From NCBI RefSeq assembly GCF_900240305.1, contig NZ_LT964854.1:248001-312000 (forward strand): a DNA stretch of 64,000 nt, in the 5' to 3' direction. The position numbers and the translations under genes were made by a program. The DNA comes from Ottowia massiliensis (lineage in GTDB: Bacteria; Pseudomonadota; Gammaproteobacteria; Burkholderiales; Burkholderiaceae_C). Of the stretch, positions 1 to 8,229 are shown in pieces (positions within the stretch are counted from its first letter, which is position 1; every line of letters begins with the position of its first letter). The notes below the pieces were generated by a model that saw only the letters and a program-made list of their open reading frames with translations, was not told the DNA's origin and did not search any database.

Positions 1-265
1 CCAGCACCACGTCGGCTTGCTGCGCGGCCTGGCGCAGGCGCTGGCGGGCGTCGGCTTCGCCGGTCATCCACAAATCGATGTTGTGCGCGGGCTGGCCGCT
101 GGCGAGCTGGTGCCAGAAGGGGTCGAGAAAGTCCGGCCCGCATTTGAAGACGCGCACGCGCCGCCCTTGCCGCGCGTGCAGGCGGGCCAGGGCGGCGGTG
201 ACGGTGGTTTTGCCCTGCCCGGATGAGGGAGCGCTCACGAGCAGGGCGGCGGCTTTGGCGCTCAC
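1..265 (-). CDS. cobB: Cobyrinate a,c-diamide synthase, 3'-truncated by the window edge
   Basis: Amidates the a and c side chains of cobyrinic acid in cobalamin synthesis (CobB/CbiA family, cytoplasmic, ATP-dependent). Only the first 88 codons are present. They contain the N-terminal P-loop APSSGQGKTT followed by FKCGPDFLDP, the nucleotide- and substrate-binding start typical of CobB/CbiA. The GTG start at 265 overlaps the stop codon of the upstream receptor gene, so the two are translationally coupled and share the cobalamin riboswitch further upstream. The rest of the protein lies outside the window. Confidence 0.88.
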   Translation of the reverse strand, partial: MSAKAAALLVSAPSSGQGKTTVTAALARLHARQGRRVRVFKCGPDFLDPFWHQLASGQPAHNIDLWMTGEADARQRLRQAAQQADVVL

Positions 266-2121
266 GGCATGGCCCAGCGCAGGCCCACGTAGAAGCTGCG
301 GGCGGGCTGCGGGTAGCCGCGCGCGGTTTCGTAGCGGGTGTTGGTGGCGTTGTCGATGCGCGCCAGCAGCGTCCATTGCCGCGCGAAGGTGGCGCTGGCG
401 TAGAGGTTGAGCAGGCCGTAGCCCGCCATGGCGTTGCGGTTGGCGCGGTCGTCAAAGCGGCGCGAGTGGGCCTGCCATTCGGCGCCCACATCCCACAGGC
501 CGATGCGCGTGTCGGCGGCCAGTTTGGCAATGCGGCGCGAGCGGCGGGGCAGGAGCTTGTCGCTGTCCAGGTCTTTGGGGCGCTGCACGTCAATGGAGGC
601 CGTCAGGCGCACGGATGCAATGCGGTGCGTGCCGCTCAAGGCCACGCCTTCGTATTGCGCGCGGCCGATACTGTGGTAGCAGCCAAAGCTGGCGGCGCAA
701 GGGCCTGCCGCGCCAAAGACGATGAGGTTGCGCACGCGGTTGCGATACACGGTCAGGTCAATCTGGCTGCCCTGGCGCGCCCAGTGCAGGCCCAGCTCCA
801 CGTTGCGGCCCGTTTCAGGCTTGAGGCCCGCCTGCCCGTATTGGCTGAAGCGCTGGTAGAGCGTGGGCATGCGCAGGGCGCGCCCGGCGGCGGCGCTCAC
901 GCGCCATTCGGGCGCAAAGCGCCAGCCGTAGGCCAGGCTGCCGCCGGTGTGGCCGCCAAAGTCGCTGTCGTCTTCGCGCCGCAAATTGGCTTGCAGGGTG
1001 TGCGGGCCGTGGCTGAAGCCGTAGATGAAATTGAGCGAGGTCTGGTGGCGGCTGCGGACGATGGGGTCGTTTTCCAGATGGTCATGGCGGCGCTCCAGCG
1101 TGGCGGCGGCCAGGTGCGGACCTTCGCGCCATTCGCTGTGCAGCTGGGCGGTGCGCTGGCGCGTTTTGTTCAGGTAGGGCGATGGCCGCGTTTCATAGCG
1201 CTGGCCCGCGTGGCTGAGGGTGGCGGTGGTGCGCCAGGCGCGGCTCCACTGGGCGGCCCAGGTGCCAGCGAGCGTTTGCACACGGTTGTCGCCCCAGTCA
1301 TCGGCCCAGCTGGCGGGGCTGGAAGTGAAGTCGTCGTACTGCGCCTTCATGCGACCCCACAAGGCGCTGGCTTGCAGGCGGTGCTGGTCACTCAGCTGAT
1401 AGCCCGCGCTGGCGCTGGCGTTGGTGTTGCGCCAGCCGTCGCGGTCGGGGTTGCCGCCGGTGCGCACGCTGTAGCCCTTGGCCTGCTCGTGCGACGCGCC
1501 CAGCGCGTAATCGGCCGCGCCGTTTTTGACGGCAAAGCCCGCATCGGCCTTCCACAGCCCCCGGCTGCCCGCGCCCACGCCAGCGTAGGGCGCAAAACCC
1601 TCGCGCGCGGCGCGCCGGGTGAAGATTTGCACTGCGCCCGCAATGGCGTCAGAGCCATACACGGCCGCCGCCGGGCCGCGCACGATTTCAATGCGCTCCA
1701 CCTGCGCCAGCGGCAGCGCCTCCCACGGCGCGCCGCCAATTTGCAAGTCCATGCGCACGCCGTCCACATACACGGCGATAAAGCGGCTCTCGGCGCCGCG
1801 CATCATCACGGAAGTGGCCGTGCCCGGGCCGCCGTTGCGCGTCATCTCCAGCCCCGGCTGGCGCGCCAGCATGTCGGCCACGGTGGCCGCGCCGCTTTGG
1901 GCAATCTGCCGCTCGTCAATCAGCGTGAAATCGGCCAGCACGTCGGTGAGCGGCTGCGTGCTGCGGGTGGTGGTCACCGCCACGTCAGGCAAGGTGGAAG
2001 AAGAGGAAGAAGAGCGTTCATCGTGGCCGCCAGCGGCAGCGGCAACAGCGGGGGCGGCGGCCAGCAGGCAGGCAGCGGCCAGCGCCGAAGCGCGCGCAGG
2101 CGGATAAAGGCGAGAAGTCAT
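262..2121 (-). CDS. btuB: TonB-dependent outer-membrane receptor, BtuB-like (cobalamin uptake)
   Basis: About 619 residues. It starts at MTSRLYPP with a cleavable signal peptide ending near AAPAVAAAAG, followed by a Ser-rich stretch and a TonB-box-like segment (LPDVAVTTTR). The plug domain covers roughly residues 50-160 (VADMLARQPGLEM, the RGAESRF motif, VERIEIVRGPAAAVYGSDAIAGAVQIFT), followed by a 22-strand-type barrel ending in an aromatic-rich C-terminus (FYVGLRW). Frames further upstream are open, but they run through the riboswitch, so the ATG at 2121 is preferred. Location after a cobalamin riboswitch and overlap with cobB indicate a B12 or cobinamide transporter. The receptor class is certain; the ligand is inferred from context. 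Confidence 0.9.
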   Translation of the reverse strand: MTSRLYPPARASALAAACLLAAAPAVAAAAGGHDERSSSSSSTLPDVAVTTTRSTQPLTDVLADFTLIDERQIAQSGAATVADMLARQPGLEMTRNGGPGTATSVMMRGAESRFIAVYVDGVRMDLQIGGAPWEALPLAQVERIEIVRGPAAAVYGSDAIAGAVQIFTRRAAREGFAPYAGVGAGSRGLWKADAGFAVKNGAADYALGASHEQAKGYSVRTGGNPDRDGWRNTNASASAGYQLSDQHRLQASALWGRMKAQYDDFTSSPASWADDWGDNRVQTLAGTWAAQWSRAWRTTATLSHAGQRYETRPSPYLNKTRQRTAQLHSEWREGPHLAAATLERRHDHLENDPIVRSRHQTSLNFIYGFSHGPHTLQANLRREDDSDFGGHTGGSLAYGWRFAPEWRVSAAAGRALRMPTLYQRFSQYGQAGLKPETGRNVELGLHWARQGSQIDLTVYRNRVRNLIVFGAAGPCAASFGCYHSIGRAQYEGVALSGTHRIASVRLTASIDVQRPKDLDSDKLLPRRSRRIAKLAADTRIGLWDVGAEWQAHSRRFDDRANRNAMAGYGLLNLYASATFARQWTLLARIDNATNTRYETARGYPQPARSFYVGLRWAMP

Positions 2122-2224
2122 GAGGAAAAACAGCTTGAGAAACAGCCCCGGCTGGCTTCCCCGCCAGCATGAAGGGCAATCACGGCCCGCGCGCGGCAGC
2201 GCTGTTGCGCCGCGCGCGGGCCAC

Positions 2225-2505
2225 CTGTTGTTGGCCGGGATCCGGGCTGGCGGCTTGCCTTCGCGCCCGGCCTTCCGGCTTGCAGGCGCGCCGCCTGCAA
2301 GCAAAGCAGGCACGCCAAGGCCGTGGCGAGGGTGGGAACGAAGCTGCAGCGCGATCAAAACCCTGAACAGGTTCTGGCCGCGCCGCATGCCGCTTACCGT
2401 TGCGGGGGCAGCGCAGGTTGGGCTTTGGAAACGAAGTTCCGGGGCCTTCCTGCTTCCCGTTGAACCGCGCCGCCAGAACGGCAGCGCAGGCACCAACAGC
2501 GTCAG
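2225..2505 (-). promoter_or_regulatory. Cobalamin riboswitch upstream of btuB-cobB
   Basis: Read on the minus strand, the leader shows the hallmarks in order: GGTGCC near 2494, AACGGGAAGCAGG, a CCTGCGCTGCCCCCGCAAC segment followed by GGTAAGCG, and a B12-box-like AGCCCGGATCCCGGCC at about 2233-2250. About 110 nt separate the B12 box from the btuB ATG, and hairpin GCCTGC/GCAGGC lies inside. This layout matches the AdoCbl riboswitch class, which normally represses uptake and synthesis genes when B12 is abundant. The span between the CCGCAAC core and the B12 box is longer than usual, and boundaries are approximate. Confidence 0.85.
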
Positions 2506-2625
2506 ATTGTAAGAAGCTGTTCAAGGAAAACGTTGCTGCGGATTACCCTGAAAAGCAGGGCGGCAAGGGCCGGCCCGCGTGGAAAGCGCTCCATCCATTG
2601 CTTTGGCAAAGCCGCAGGGTGCATT

Positions 2626-2711
2626 GAAAACAGGAGCAAATCTGAAGGGTTGAAAAACGGCTCTTGCGCAGGTTCCACTAGGACATCACGCTCCAAATTT
2701 GGAAGCAAATT
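2626..2711 (-). repeat. Family A dispersed repeat, copy 1
   Basis: Reverse-oriented copy: AGGAGCAAAT on the left, AAAAACGGCTCTTGCGCAGG, then CCACTAGGACATCACG. It lies in the roughly 400-bp gap between the riboswitch and the glycosyltransferase 3' end; I see no gene in the remainder of that gap. Confidence 0.75.
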
Positions 2712-2903
2712 CTGCCCTTTCCTTCTTCCTTTTTCGCGCTTGGTCTCGCCTTCTCATGCAGGTTGTGAACGGACTGGGCGGGAGCTGGCTGCTTCTTGCT
2801 GCTTTCCTTTTGCCTGCGGCAGCGCGATGGCATGTTCATGGGCCTGGCGTGAAGGGCGCCGTCTTTCGGAGCCTGTTGGCACGCTGTCCGTGGGCGCAAG
2901 CTC

Positions 2904-3905
2904 TCACGCCCGCAGCCGCCGGGGCACAGGCTCCAGCCCTTGCGCCACGGGCGGCGCCGGATTGAGGGCTTCGCCCGCCAGCACGCGCTCATAGCACTGC
3001 TGGTAGGCGCGGGCCATGGCCAGATGGCTGAAGCGGCGCTTGACGCTTTCATGGCAGGCGCGGCGGTCAAAGCGGCCCGCACCGGCCAGGGCCTGGGCCA
3101 GGGCGCTTTCGCTGTCAGACAGAAAGCCGGTTTCTTCGCTCACCAGCTCGGGCAAAGAGCCGTAAGGCGTGGCGATGACGGGGCAGCCCAGGTACAGGCT
3201 TTCGATGATGGCCAGGCCAAATGGCTCGTGCCAGAGCACGGGAAAAAGCAGCGCGCTGGAGCGGCGGATGAGTTCCAGCTTGTGCTCGCCGCCGGCCATG
3301 CCGTGAAAGCGCAGATCGCGCCCGGCGTAAAAGTAGAAGTTGGATTTGAGGCTCCAGCGCCGCCCGCCCATTACGTGCAGAGGCAGCGCGGCGCGGCGGG
3401 CGATGCGCACGGCGCCTTGCAGGTTTTTGTTGCGGTTGGCGGCCTTGGCCAGATAGTGCGCGTAGCGCGCGGCGGGCGGCGGCGCATTCAGGTTCGGCTC
3501 GCCGTAATCGGGCCAGTGCAGGCCGTTGTACACGTGGCACTGCGCGCCGTGAATGCGCGCGTGCTTTTGCGACAGGAAGATGGTGTTGATGGGGTAAGGC
3601 TGGCGGCTTGACCGGTTGGCGTGCTCGGTGCAGACGTAAGGCGTGCGCACCAGGCCGCGCGCGTTGTCATAAGGCCAGTGAAAGTGCAGCACATCGGCCC
3701 AGCCTTCAATCTGCGCCTCCAGCGGGCGGGCGGCGTCAAACACCTGGGCGGCGGGGTGGCCGGCCGGGTTGGCGCGCACCAGAAAGCGCGCTTCGTGCCC
3801 CAGCGCCTGCTGGCCCAGCGAAAGCGCCCACATCACGCGCTCGGTGCCGCCGTAACGCAAGGGCGGCAGGGGGGTTTCGGTGAGCAGGATGTGGAGGATT
3901 TTCAC
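2904..3905 (-). CDS. Glycosyltransferase family 4 protein
   Basis: 333 residues from a GTG start (VKILHILLTETPLPPLRYGGTERV). This N-terminus with a Gly-rich GGTERV loop is the acceptor-side Rossmann fold of GT-B, GT4-type enzymes. The C-terminal half has the donor-side EPFGLAIIESLYLGCPVIAT motif, with the EX7E glutamates expected for retaining GT4 transferases, followed by GSLPELV. No signal peptide or membrane segment, so it is probably cytoplasmic or membrane-peripheral. Substrate unknown. The next gene upstream (isoaspartyl methyltransferase-like) is on the same strand, 53 bp away. Confidence 0.85.
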   Translation of the reverse strand: MKILHILLTETPLPPLRYGGTERVMWALSLGQQALGHEARFLVRANPAGHPAAQVFDAARPLEAQIEGWADVLHFHWPYDNARGLVRTPYVCTEHANRSSRQPYPINTIFLSQKHARIHGAQCHVYNGLHWPDYGEPNLNAPPPAARYAHYLAKAANRNKNLQGAVRIARRAALPLHVMGGRRWSLKSNFYFYAGRDLRFHGMAGGEHKLELIRRSSALLFPVLWHEPFGLAIIESLYLGCPVIATPYGSLPELVSEETGFLSDSESALAQALAGAGRFDRRACHESVKRRFSHLAMARAYQQCYERVLAGEALNPAPPVAQGLEPVPRRLRA

Positions 3906-3958
3906 AGGCAGGCCGGTGGCTGAAGGGGCAGCACGGGAGCGGCGTTAGGGGAGCAGCG

Positions 3959-4636
3959 TCAGAAGTGAAAGACGGGCGTGTCCGCAAAGTTCATCAGGCG
4001 CGGCGCGTCGCAGTCCCACGGCTGGGTCAGGCGCACGCCTTCGCCTTGCAGTTGCACGAGGGTGGCGCGCATCACGGGTTCGTCGCCTGTGATGGCCAGC
4101 AGCCGCCCGCCGGGCGCCAGCTGCGCAATCAGGTGCTGCGGCGCGCGCGCCACGGAGCCGGAGAGCACGATGGCGTCAAACGGCCCTTGCGGCAGCGGCG
4201 CGGTCTGCGCGGCGTCGCCTGCCAGCACTTGCACGTTGCCTGCGCCCGCGCGTTGCAAATTGGCCTGGGCGAAGGCGGCAATGGCGTTGTCGATTTCAAT
4301 GGTGAACACGCTGGCGGCCTGCCGCCCCAGCAGCGCGGCCATGTAGCCCGAGCCTGTGCCCACGTGCAGCACGCGCTCGCCGCCTTGCAGGCGCAGCTCT
4401 TGCAGCAGGCGGGCCTGCACGCGCGGCGGCAGCATCACCTGCCCGCGCTGGCGCGCCAGGGTTTCGTCATCGAGCAGGGGCAGCTCGATGTCGGCAAAAG
4501 CCAAGTCGCGGTATTTGGCGGGGGCGAAAGCCTCGCGCGGCACTTCGGCCAGCAATTGGCGCACGCGCTCGTCTGAAACATTCCAGGGGCGCACTTGCTG
4601 CTCGATCATGTTGAAGCGTGCTTTTTCCAGGTTCAT
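3959..4636 (-). CDS. Protein-L-isoaspartate O-methyltransferase family protein
   Basis: 225 residues, class I SAM-dependent methyltransferase. The SAM-binding motif VLHVGTGSGYMAALLGR sits near residue 80, followed by the acidic FTIEID, and the N-terminal block MIEQQVRPWNVSD is typical of the PCMT family in betaproteobacteria. The start at MNLEKARF is chosen because the family begins there; upstream codons run into the bioB divergent promoter region. Family members repair isoaspartyl residues, but this betaproteobacterial subgroup (often near tolC-type genes) may have another substrate. Divergent from bioB, sharing a 109-bp intergenic region. Confidence 0.85.
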   Translation of the reverse strand: MNLEKARFNMIEQQVRPWNVSDERVRQLLAEVPREAFAPAKYRDLAFADIELPLLDDETLARQRGQVMLPPRVQARLLQELRLQGGERVLHVGTGSGYMAALLGRQAASVFTIEIDNAIAAFAQANLQRAGAGNVQVLAGDAAQTAPLPQGPFDAIVLSGSVARAPQHLIAQLAPGGRLLAITGDEPVMRATLVQLQGEGVRLTQPWDCDAPRLMNFADTPVFHF

Positions 4637-4745
4637 CGCGGGTTTTCCAGCAGAGGGGCAAAAAGAGATGAATTCTAGAATTTCCACCTCTTTTCACAGG
4701 CATGCCGCACACGCAGCCACCCACGCAAACCAGGAGACAAGCCCC

Positions 4746-5771
4746 ATGCACGCCACGCTTGACAAGCCCCAGCCGCTGCACTTCATGCCCCGCACCGCCC
4801 AGCCGGCCGCCCCGGCCGGCACGGGCCGCTGGAAAGTGGAGCAAATCGAAGCCTTGCTGAACCTGCCCTTTGCCGAGCTGATGTGGCAGGCCCAGCAGGT
4901 GCACCGCCAGCACTTCAACGCCAATGAAGTGGATTTTTCGTCGCTGCTGTCGGTGAAAACGGGCGGCTGCCCGGAAAACTGCGGCTACTGCTCGCAATCG
5001 GCCCACCACGACACGGGCCTGAAGGCCAGCAAACTGATGGAAGCCGACCAGGTGCGCCAGGCTGCGCAGGCCGCCAAGGCTTCAGGCGCGCAGCGCTTTT
5101 GCATGGGCGCGGCCTGGCGCGGCATCAAGGAGCGCGACATGCCCGCCATTGCCGAACTCATCCACATCGTCAAGCAAGAAGGGCTGCAAGCCTGCGCCAC
5201 GATGGGCATGCTCGAGCCTGGGCAGGCCGAGCAGCTCAAGGCCGCCGGGCTGGACTACTACAACCACAACCTGGACTGCTCGCCCGGGTTTTACGGCAAC
5301 GTGGTCAGCACCCGCAGCTACGAAGACCGGCTGCAAACCCTGCGCCGCGTGCGCGAGGCGGGCATCAACGTATGCTCCGGCGGCATCATCGGCATGGGCG
5401 AAACGCGCCGCCAGCGCGCCGAGCTGATTGAGCAGCTGGCCAACCTCTGGCCGCAATACCCCGACAGCGTGCCCATCAACAACCTGGTGAAAGTGCCCGG
5501 CACGCCGCTGGAGAACGCGCCCGATGTGGACCCCTTCGAGTTCGTGCGCATGATTGCCGTGGCCCGCATCACCATGCCGCGCGCGCGCATCCGCCTGGCC
5601 GCAGGCCGCCGCCAGCTGGACGACGGCATGCAGACTTTGTGCTTTCTGGCCGGCGCCAACAGCATCTTCCTGGGCGAAAAGCTGCTGACCACCCCCAACC
5701 CCGACGCCGACGACGATCACCGCCTGCTCAAGCGCCTGGGCATGCGCGCCACAGACGCAGGCCAGCCCTGA
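4746..5771 (+). CDS. bioB: Biotin synthase
   Basis: Radical-SAM enzyme inserting sulfur into dethiobiotin to make biotin. 341 residues. The CxxxCxxC cluster motif CPENCGYC is at residues 75-82, followed by SQSAHH. Other family landmarks are the YYNHNLDC strand, the CSGGIIGMGE loop and RLAAGR (the [2Fe-2S] arginine region). The N-terminus has about 25 extra Pro/Ala-rich residues compared with E. coli BioB. An AGGAG Shine-Dalgarno at 4731-4735 fits the ATG at 4746. Monocistronic here; other bio genes are not in the window. Confidence 0.97.
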   Translation: MHATLDKPQPLHFMPRTAQPAAPAGTGRWKVEQIEALLNLPFAELMWQAQQVHRQHFNANEVDFSSLLSVKTGGCPENCGYCSQSAHHDTGLKASKLMEADQVRQAAQAAKASGAQRFCMGAAWRGIKERDMPAIAELIHIVKQEGLQACATMGMLEPGQAEQLKAAGLDYYNHNLDCSPGFYGNVVSTRSYEDRLQTLRRVREAGINVCSGGIIGMGETRRQRAELIEQLANLWPQYPDSVPINNLVKVPGTPLENAPDVDPFEFVRMIAVARITMPRARIRLAAGRRQLDDGMQTLCFLAGANSIFLGEKLLTTPNPDADDDHRLLKRLGMRATDAGQP

Positions 5772-5775
5772 GTCT

Positions 5776-6127
5776 GGGGGCCTGTTCAGAGCCTGTCCGC
5801 AGGCGCGGCAAGTGCGCACTTGGGGCGCGGCTTCGGGCGCTCTGCGGCGGCACGTTATTTCTGCGTGAAAGGCGAAAAAGCACAAACGGCCGCCGCCTCG
5901 CTGGCGGATGGCGAGGCCCGCCGCCCGGCCAGACGGCGGGCATGGCGCCCGCGAAGGTGCAGTTTTCCCTTGCGCTCCGGCGCAGACGGGCTGCCCTCAA
6001 GGCGACGGACTGGCAAATCCGCGTGAACAACACCATGCGCGCCGCACTGCCGGGCGGTTAGAACCTGCTCACAATCCGCCAGTGGGTGCGAAAAGCACAG
6101 GCTTGGGGCCGCCTGCGGCTTTTGTGA
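5776..6127. repeat. Non-coding region built of family B repeat fragments
   Basis: The gap after bioB begins with a family B left end (GGCCTGTTCAGAGCCTGTCCG) and closes with a second one (GAACCTGCTCACAATCCG, then GGGTGCGAAAAGC at about 6061-6100), abutting a family A copy. The reading frames here have no recognizable protein similarity and look like chance frames in GC-rich DNA. Confidence 0.5.
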
Positions 6128-6128
6128 T

Positions 6129-6213
6129 AATTTGCTCCTTGATTCATAGCATGATGTCCTAGTGGAACGTGCGCTGAAGCCATTTTTGACCCCATGAATT
6201 TGCTCTTGTTTTT
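6129..6213 (+). repeat. Family A dispersed repeat, copy 2
   Basis: One of the best copies: TTTGCTCCT at the left end, core CATAGCATGATGTCCTAGTGG, a GTGCGC stretch, then TTTGACCCC and the right-end TTTGCTCTTGTTTTT. Its right end lies directly against the Shine-Dalgarno AAGGTGG of the following gene, so the element forms the 5' leader of that operon. Confidence 0.85.
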
Positions 6214-6228
6214 AAGGTGGAACGCCTG

Positions 6229-6591
6229 ATGACCGGCTCTCTTGCCAACTCTTTAGCTGCGCCGCCCGCTGGCGGCTTGCCTGACTGGCCGCTGCTGGCC
6301 CAATGGCGGGCCAGCGTGCAGGCGGGGCAGTTTGACGGGCACTTTCCGGGGCGGCCCATCCTGCCGGGGGCGTGGCTGCTGGATGCGGTGGCGGCGCAGG
6401 TGGAGGCGGCCTGCGGGCGGCGCGTGCTGGCGGTGCGCGAGGCCAAGTTTTTGTCCGCCGTGCCCGCCACGCCGCCCGGCCCGCTGCTGCGTTTGCATGC
6501 GCGGCTGGAGCCGGATCTGGCGCGCTTTGCGCTGATGCACGGCGCGGCGCTGGCGTGCGCGGGCGCGCTGGCGCTGCAAGAGGGCGCATGA
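6229..6591 (+). CDS. FabA/FabZ-like hot-dog dehydratase (ApeI/ApeP type)
   Basis: 120 residues. The block HFPGRPILPGAWLLDAV carries the catalytic His and, 13 residues later, an Asp equivalent to FabA Asp84, so a 3-hydroxyacyl-ACP dehydratase fold is likely. It is shorter than FabZ (about 150), as in the small dehydratases of aryl-polyene and related lipid clusters. The ATG at 6229 follows an AAGGTGG Shine-Dalgarno by 8 nt; an in-frame GTG at 6217 lies inside that Shine-Dalgarno and is disfavoured. It is the first gene of a four-gene overlapping operon; its stop overlaps the next start (ATGA). Confidence 0.75.
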   Translation: MTGSLANSLAAPPAGGLPDWPLLAQWRASVQAGQFDGHFPGRPILPGAWLLDAVAAQVEAACGRRVLAVREAKFLSAVPATPPGPLLRLHARLEPDLARFALMHGAALACAGALALQEGA

Positions 6592-7583
6592 GCCGCAGCC
6601 CCGCCCCGCCCCAGGCTCCGCTGGAGCCGCCGCAGCAGCTGGCAGCAGGCAGCGCCGCCCCGTCTGCCGCCAGCGCCTGGCGGCAGCGGCCCGAGCGCAG
6701 TTCCATGTGGGTGCTGCGGCTGATGACCTGGCTTTCCTTGCGGCTGGGGCGGCGCGTCAGCCGGCTCATCCTTTATCCCATTGCGGCGTATTTCGTGCTG
6801 TTCGCCCCGGCGGCGCGGCGCGCCAGCCGCGACTTTCTGCGCCGCGCGCTGGGCCGCCCTGCGCGCATGGGCGATGGTTTCAGGCATGTGCTGGCTTTTG
6901 CTTCGGTGGTGCATGACCGCGTGTATTGGCTGCGCGGCCAGCATGAGCTGTTTGACGTGCGCCTGAGCGGCATTGAGCATGTGATCGGCCTGCGGCAGGC
7001 GGGGCGCAGCATCGTTTTCATGGGGGCGCACTTTGGCAGTTTCGAGGCGCTGCGCGTGCTGGGCGGGCGCTACGGGCTGGATGTGCGCATGCTCATGTAC
7101 CCGGATAACGCGCGCATGGTCACGCAGACGCTGGCGGCCATCAATCCCGAGCTGACCGAAAGCGTGATCGCCCTGGGCCAGCCCGATGCCCTGCTGCGCG
7201 TGCACGAGCACATGGCCGCAGGCGGCTGTGTGGGCTTTTTGGCCGACCGCACGCTGCAAGAGGGCGATGGCAAGGCGCGCCTGCTGCCGTTTCTGGGCGA
7301 TAAGGCCGCTTTTCCGCAGGGGCCGCTGCGGCTGGCGGCGCTGCTGCGCGCGCCGGTGGTGTTCATGGCGGGCATGTATCTGGGCGGCAACCAATACCAT
7401 CTGGCGTTCGAGCCGATGGCCGATTTCTCGCATACGCCCGCTGGCGCGCGCGCGCAGGCGCTTGACCAGGCCCTGCAACGCTACGTGGCCCTGCTAGAGG
7501 CGCACTGTCTGCAAGCGCCGTGGAACTGGTTCAACTTCTATGACTTCTGGAATGCGTCTTCCCCGCCCCTGCCGCCTGGCTAG
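6588..7583 (+). CDS. LpxL/HtrB-family lysophospholipid acyltransferase
   Basis: 331 residues. After a Pro/Ala-rich leader of about 40 residues and a hydrophobic segment (LILYPIAAYFVLF), it shows the acyltransferase HX4(D/E) motif as HFGSFE near residue 147. It also has FLADRTL and the C-terminal PWNWFNFYDFW typical of the lipid A acyltransferase-like proteins of aryl-polyene clusters. It probably acylates a glycolipid or polyene carrier at the inner membrane. Overlaps the dehydratase stop by 4 nt and the next gene by about 30 nt. Confidence 0.8.
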   Translation: MSRSPAPPQAPLEPPQQLAAGSAAPSAASAWRQRPERSSMWVLRLMTWLSLRLGRRVSRLILYPIAAYFVLFAPAARRASRDFLRRALGRPARMGDGFRHVLAFASVVHDRVYWLRGQHELFDVRLSGIEHVIGLRQAGRSIVFMGAHFGSFEALRVLGGRYGLDVRMLMYPDNARMVTQTLAAINPELTESVIALGQPDALLRVHEHMAAGGCVGFLADRTLQEGDGKARLLPFLGDKAAFPQGPLRLAALLRAPVVFMAGMYLGGNQYHLAFEPMADFSHTPAGARAQALDQALQRYVALLEAHCLQAPWNWFNFYDFWNASSPPLPPG

Positions 7584-8229
7584 CGCCGCCGCGCTGCTGG
7601 CCGCCTGCTGCTGGCTGCCCGCCGCGCTGGCTGGCAGCTCCGCTCCGTCTGCGGCCGCCGCAGCGCCCGGCTGGGACGTGCCGCGCCTGATGCAGCTGCT
7701 GGCGCGCCATCCCACGGGCCGCGCCACGTTCACCGAGACCAAGACCATCGCGCTGCTGGACGAGCCGGTGGTCAGCTCCGGCGAGCTGCTCTACAGCCCG
7801 CCGGACCGGCTGGAAAAGCACACGCTCCAGCCCGAGGCGGAGTCGATGATCATCAACGGCAAGAACCTGACGCTGGTGCAAGGCGGCCAGCGCCGCGAGC
7901 TGCGCCTGCCGCAGTACCCCGAGGTGGAGGCGCTGGTGGCCGCCCTGCGCGGCGCGCTGGCGGGCAGCCAGGCGCTTTTGCAGTCGCACTACGCGCTGGC
8001 GCTGGCGGGCAGCGAGGGCGGCTGGCAGCTGGCCCTCACCCCGCTGGACGAGCAGATGCGCCGCCGCTGGCTGCGCAAGGTCACCATCCGTGGCGCGCGC
8101 GGCGTGGTGCAAAGCGTGGAGATGGAGCAGGCCGACGGCGACCGCTCGCTGATGGAAATCCGGCCCGCGCCCGCAGCTGCGGCTGAAGCCGCCTCCGCAG
8201 CCGCGCCCGCTCCATCCGCCGCCAAGTGA
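7552..8229 (+). CDS. LolA-like outer-membrane carrier protein
   Basis: About 225 residues. It has a signal peptide (MRLPRPCRLASAAALLAACC, cleavage near ALAGS), then a LolA/LolB-like beta domain with a FTETKTIALLDEPVVSSGEL strand pair and YSPPDRLEKHT, as in LolA homologues of aryl-polyene and MMPL clusters. An alternative ATG at 7540 adds four residues; 7552 gives the cleaner signal peptide. The C-terminus is an Ala/Pro tail. Presumed to ferry a lipidic product through the periplasm, together with the MMPL exporter whose GTG start overlaps its stop. Confidence 0.75.
   Translation: MRLPRPCRLASAAALLAACCWLPAALAGSSAPSAAAAAPGWDVPRLMQLLARHPTGRATFTETKTIALLDEPVVSSGELLYSPPDRLEKHTLQPEAESMIINGKNLTLVQGGQRRELRLPQYPEVEALVAALRGALAGSQALLQSHYALALAGSEGGWQLALTPLDEQMRRRWLRKVTIRGARGVVQSVEMEQADGDRSLMEIRPAPAAAAEAASAAAPAPSAAK

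Noticed and set aside
223..2172. A 649-codon open frame antisense to the btuB-like gene
   Set aside because: It is an artefact of high GC3; the minus-strand receptor has clear TonB-receptor motifs, while the plus-strand frame is low-complexity with no recognizable domain.
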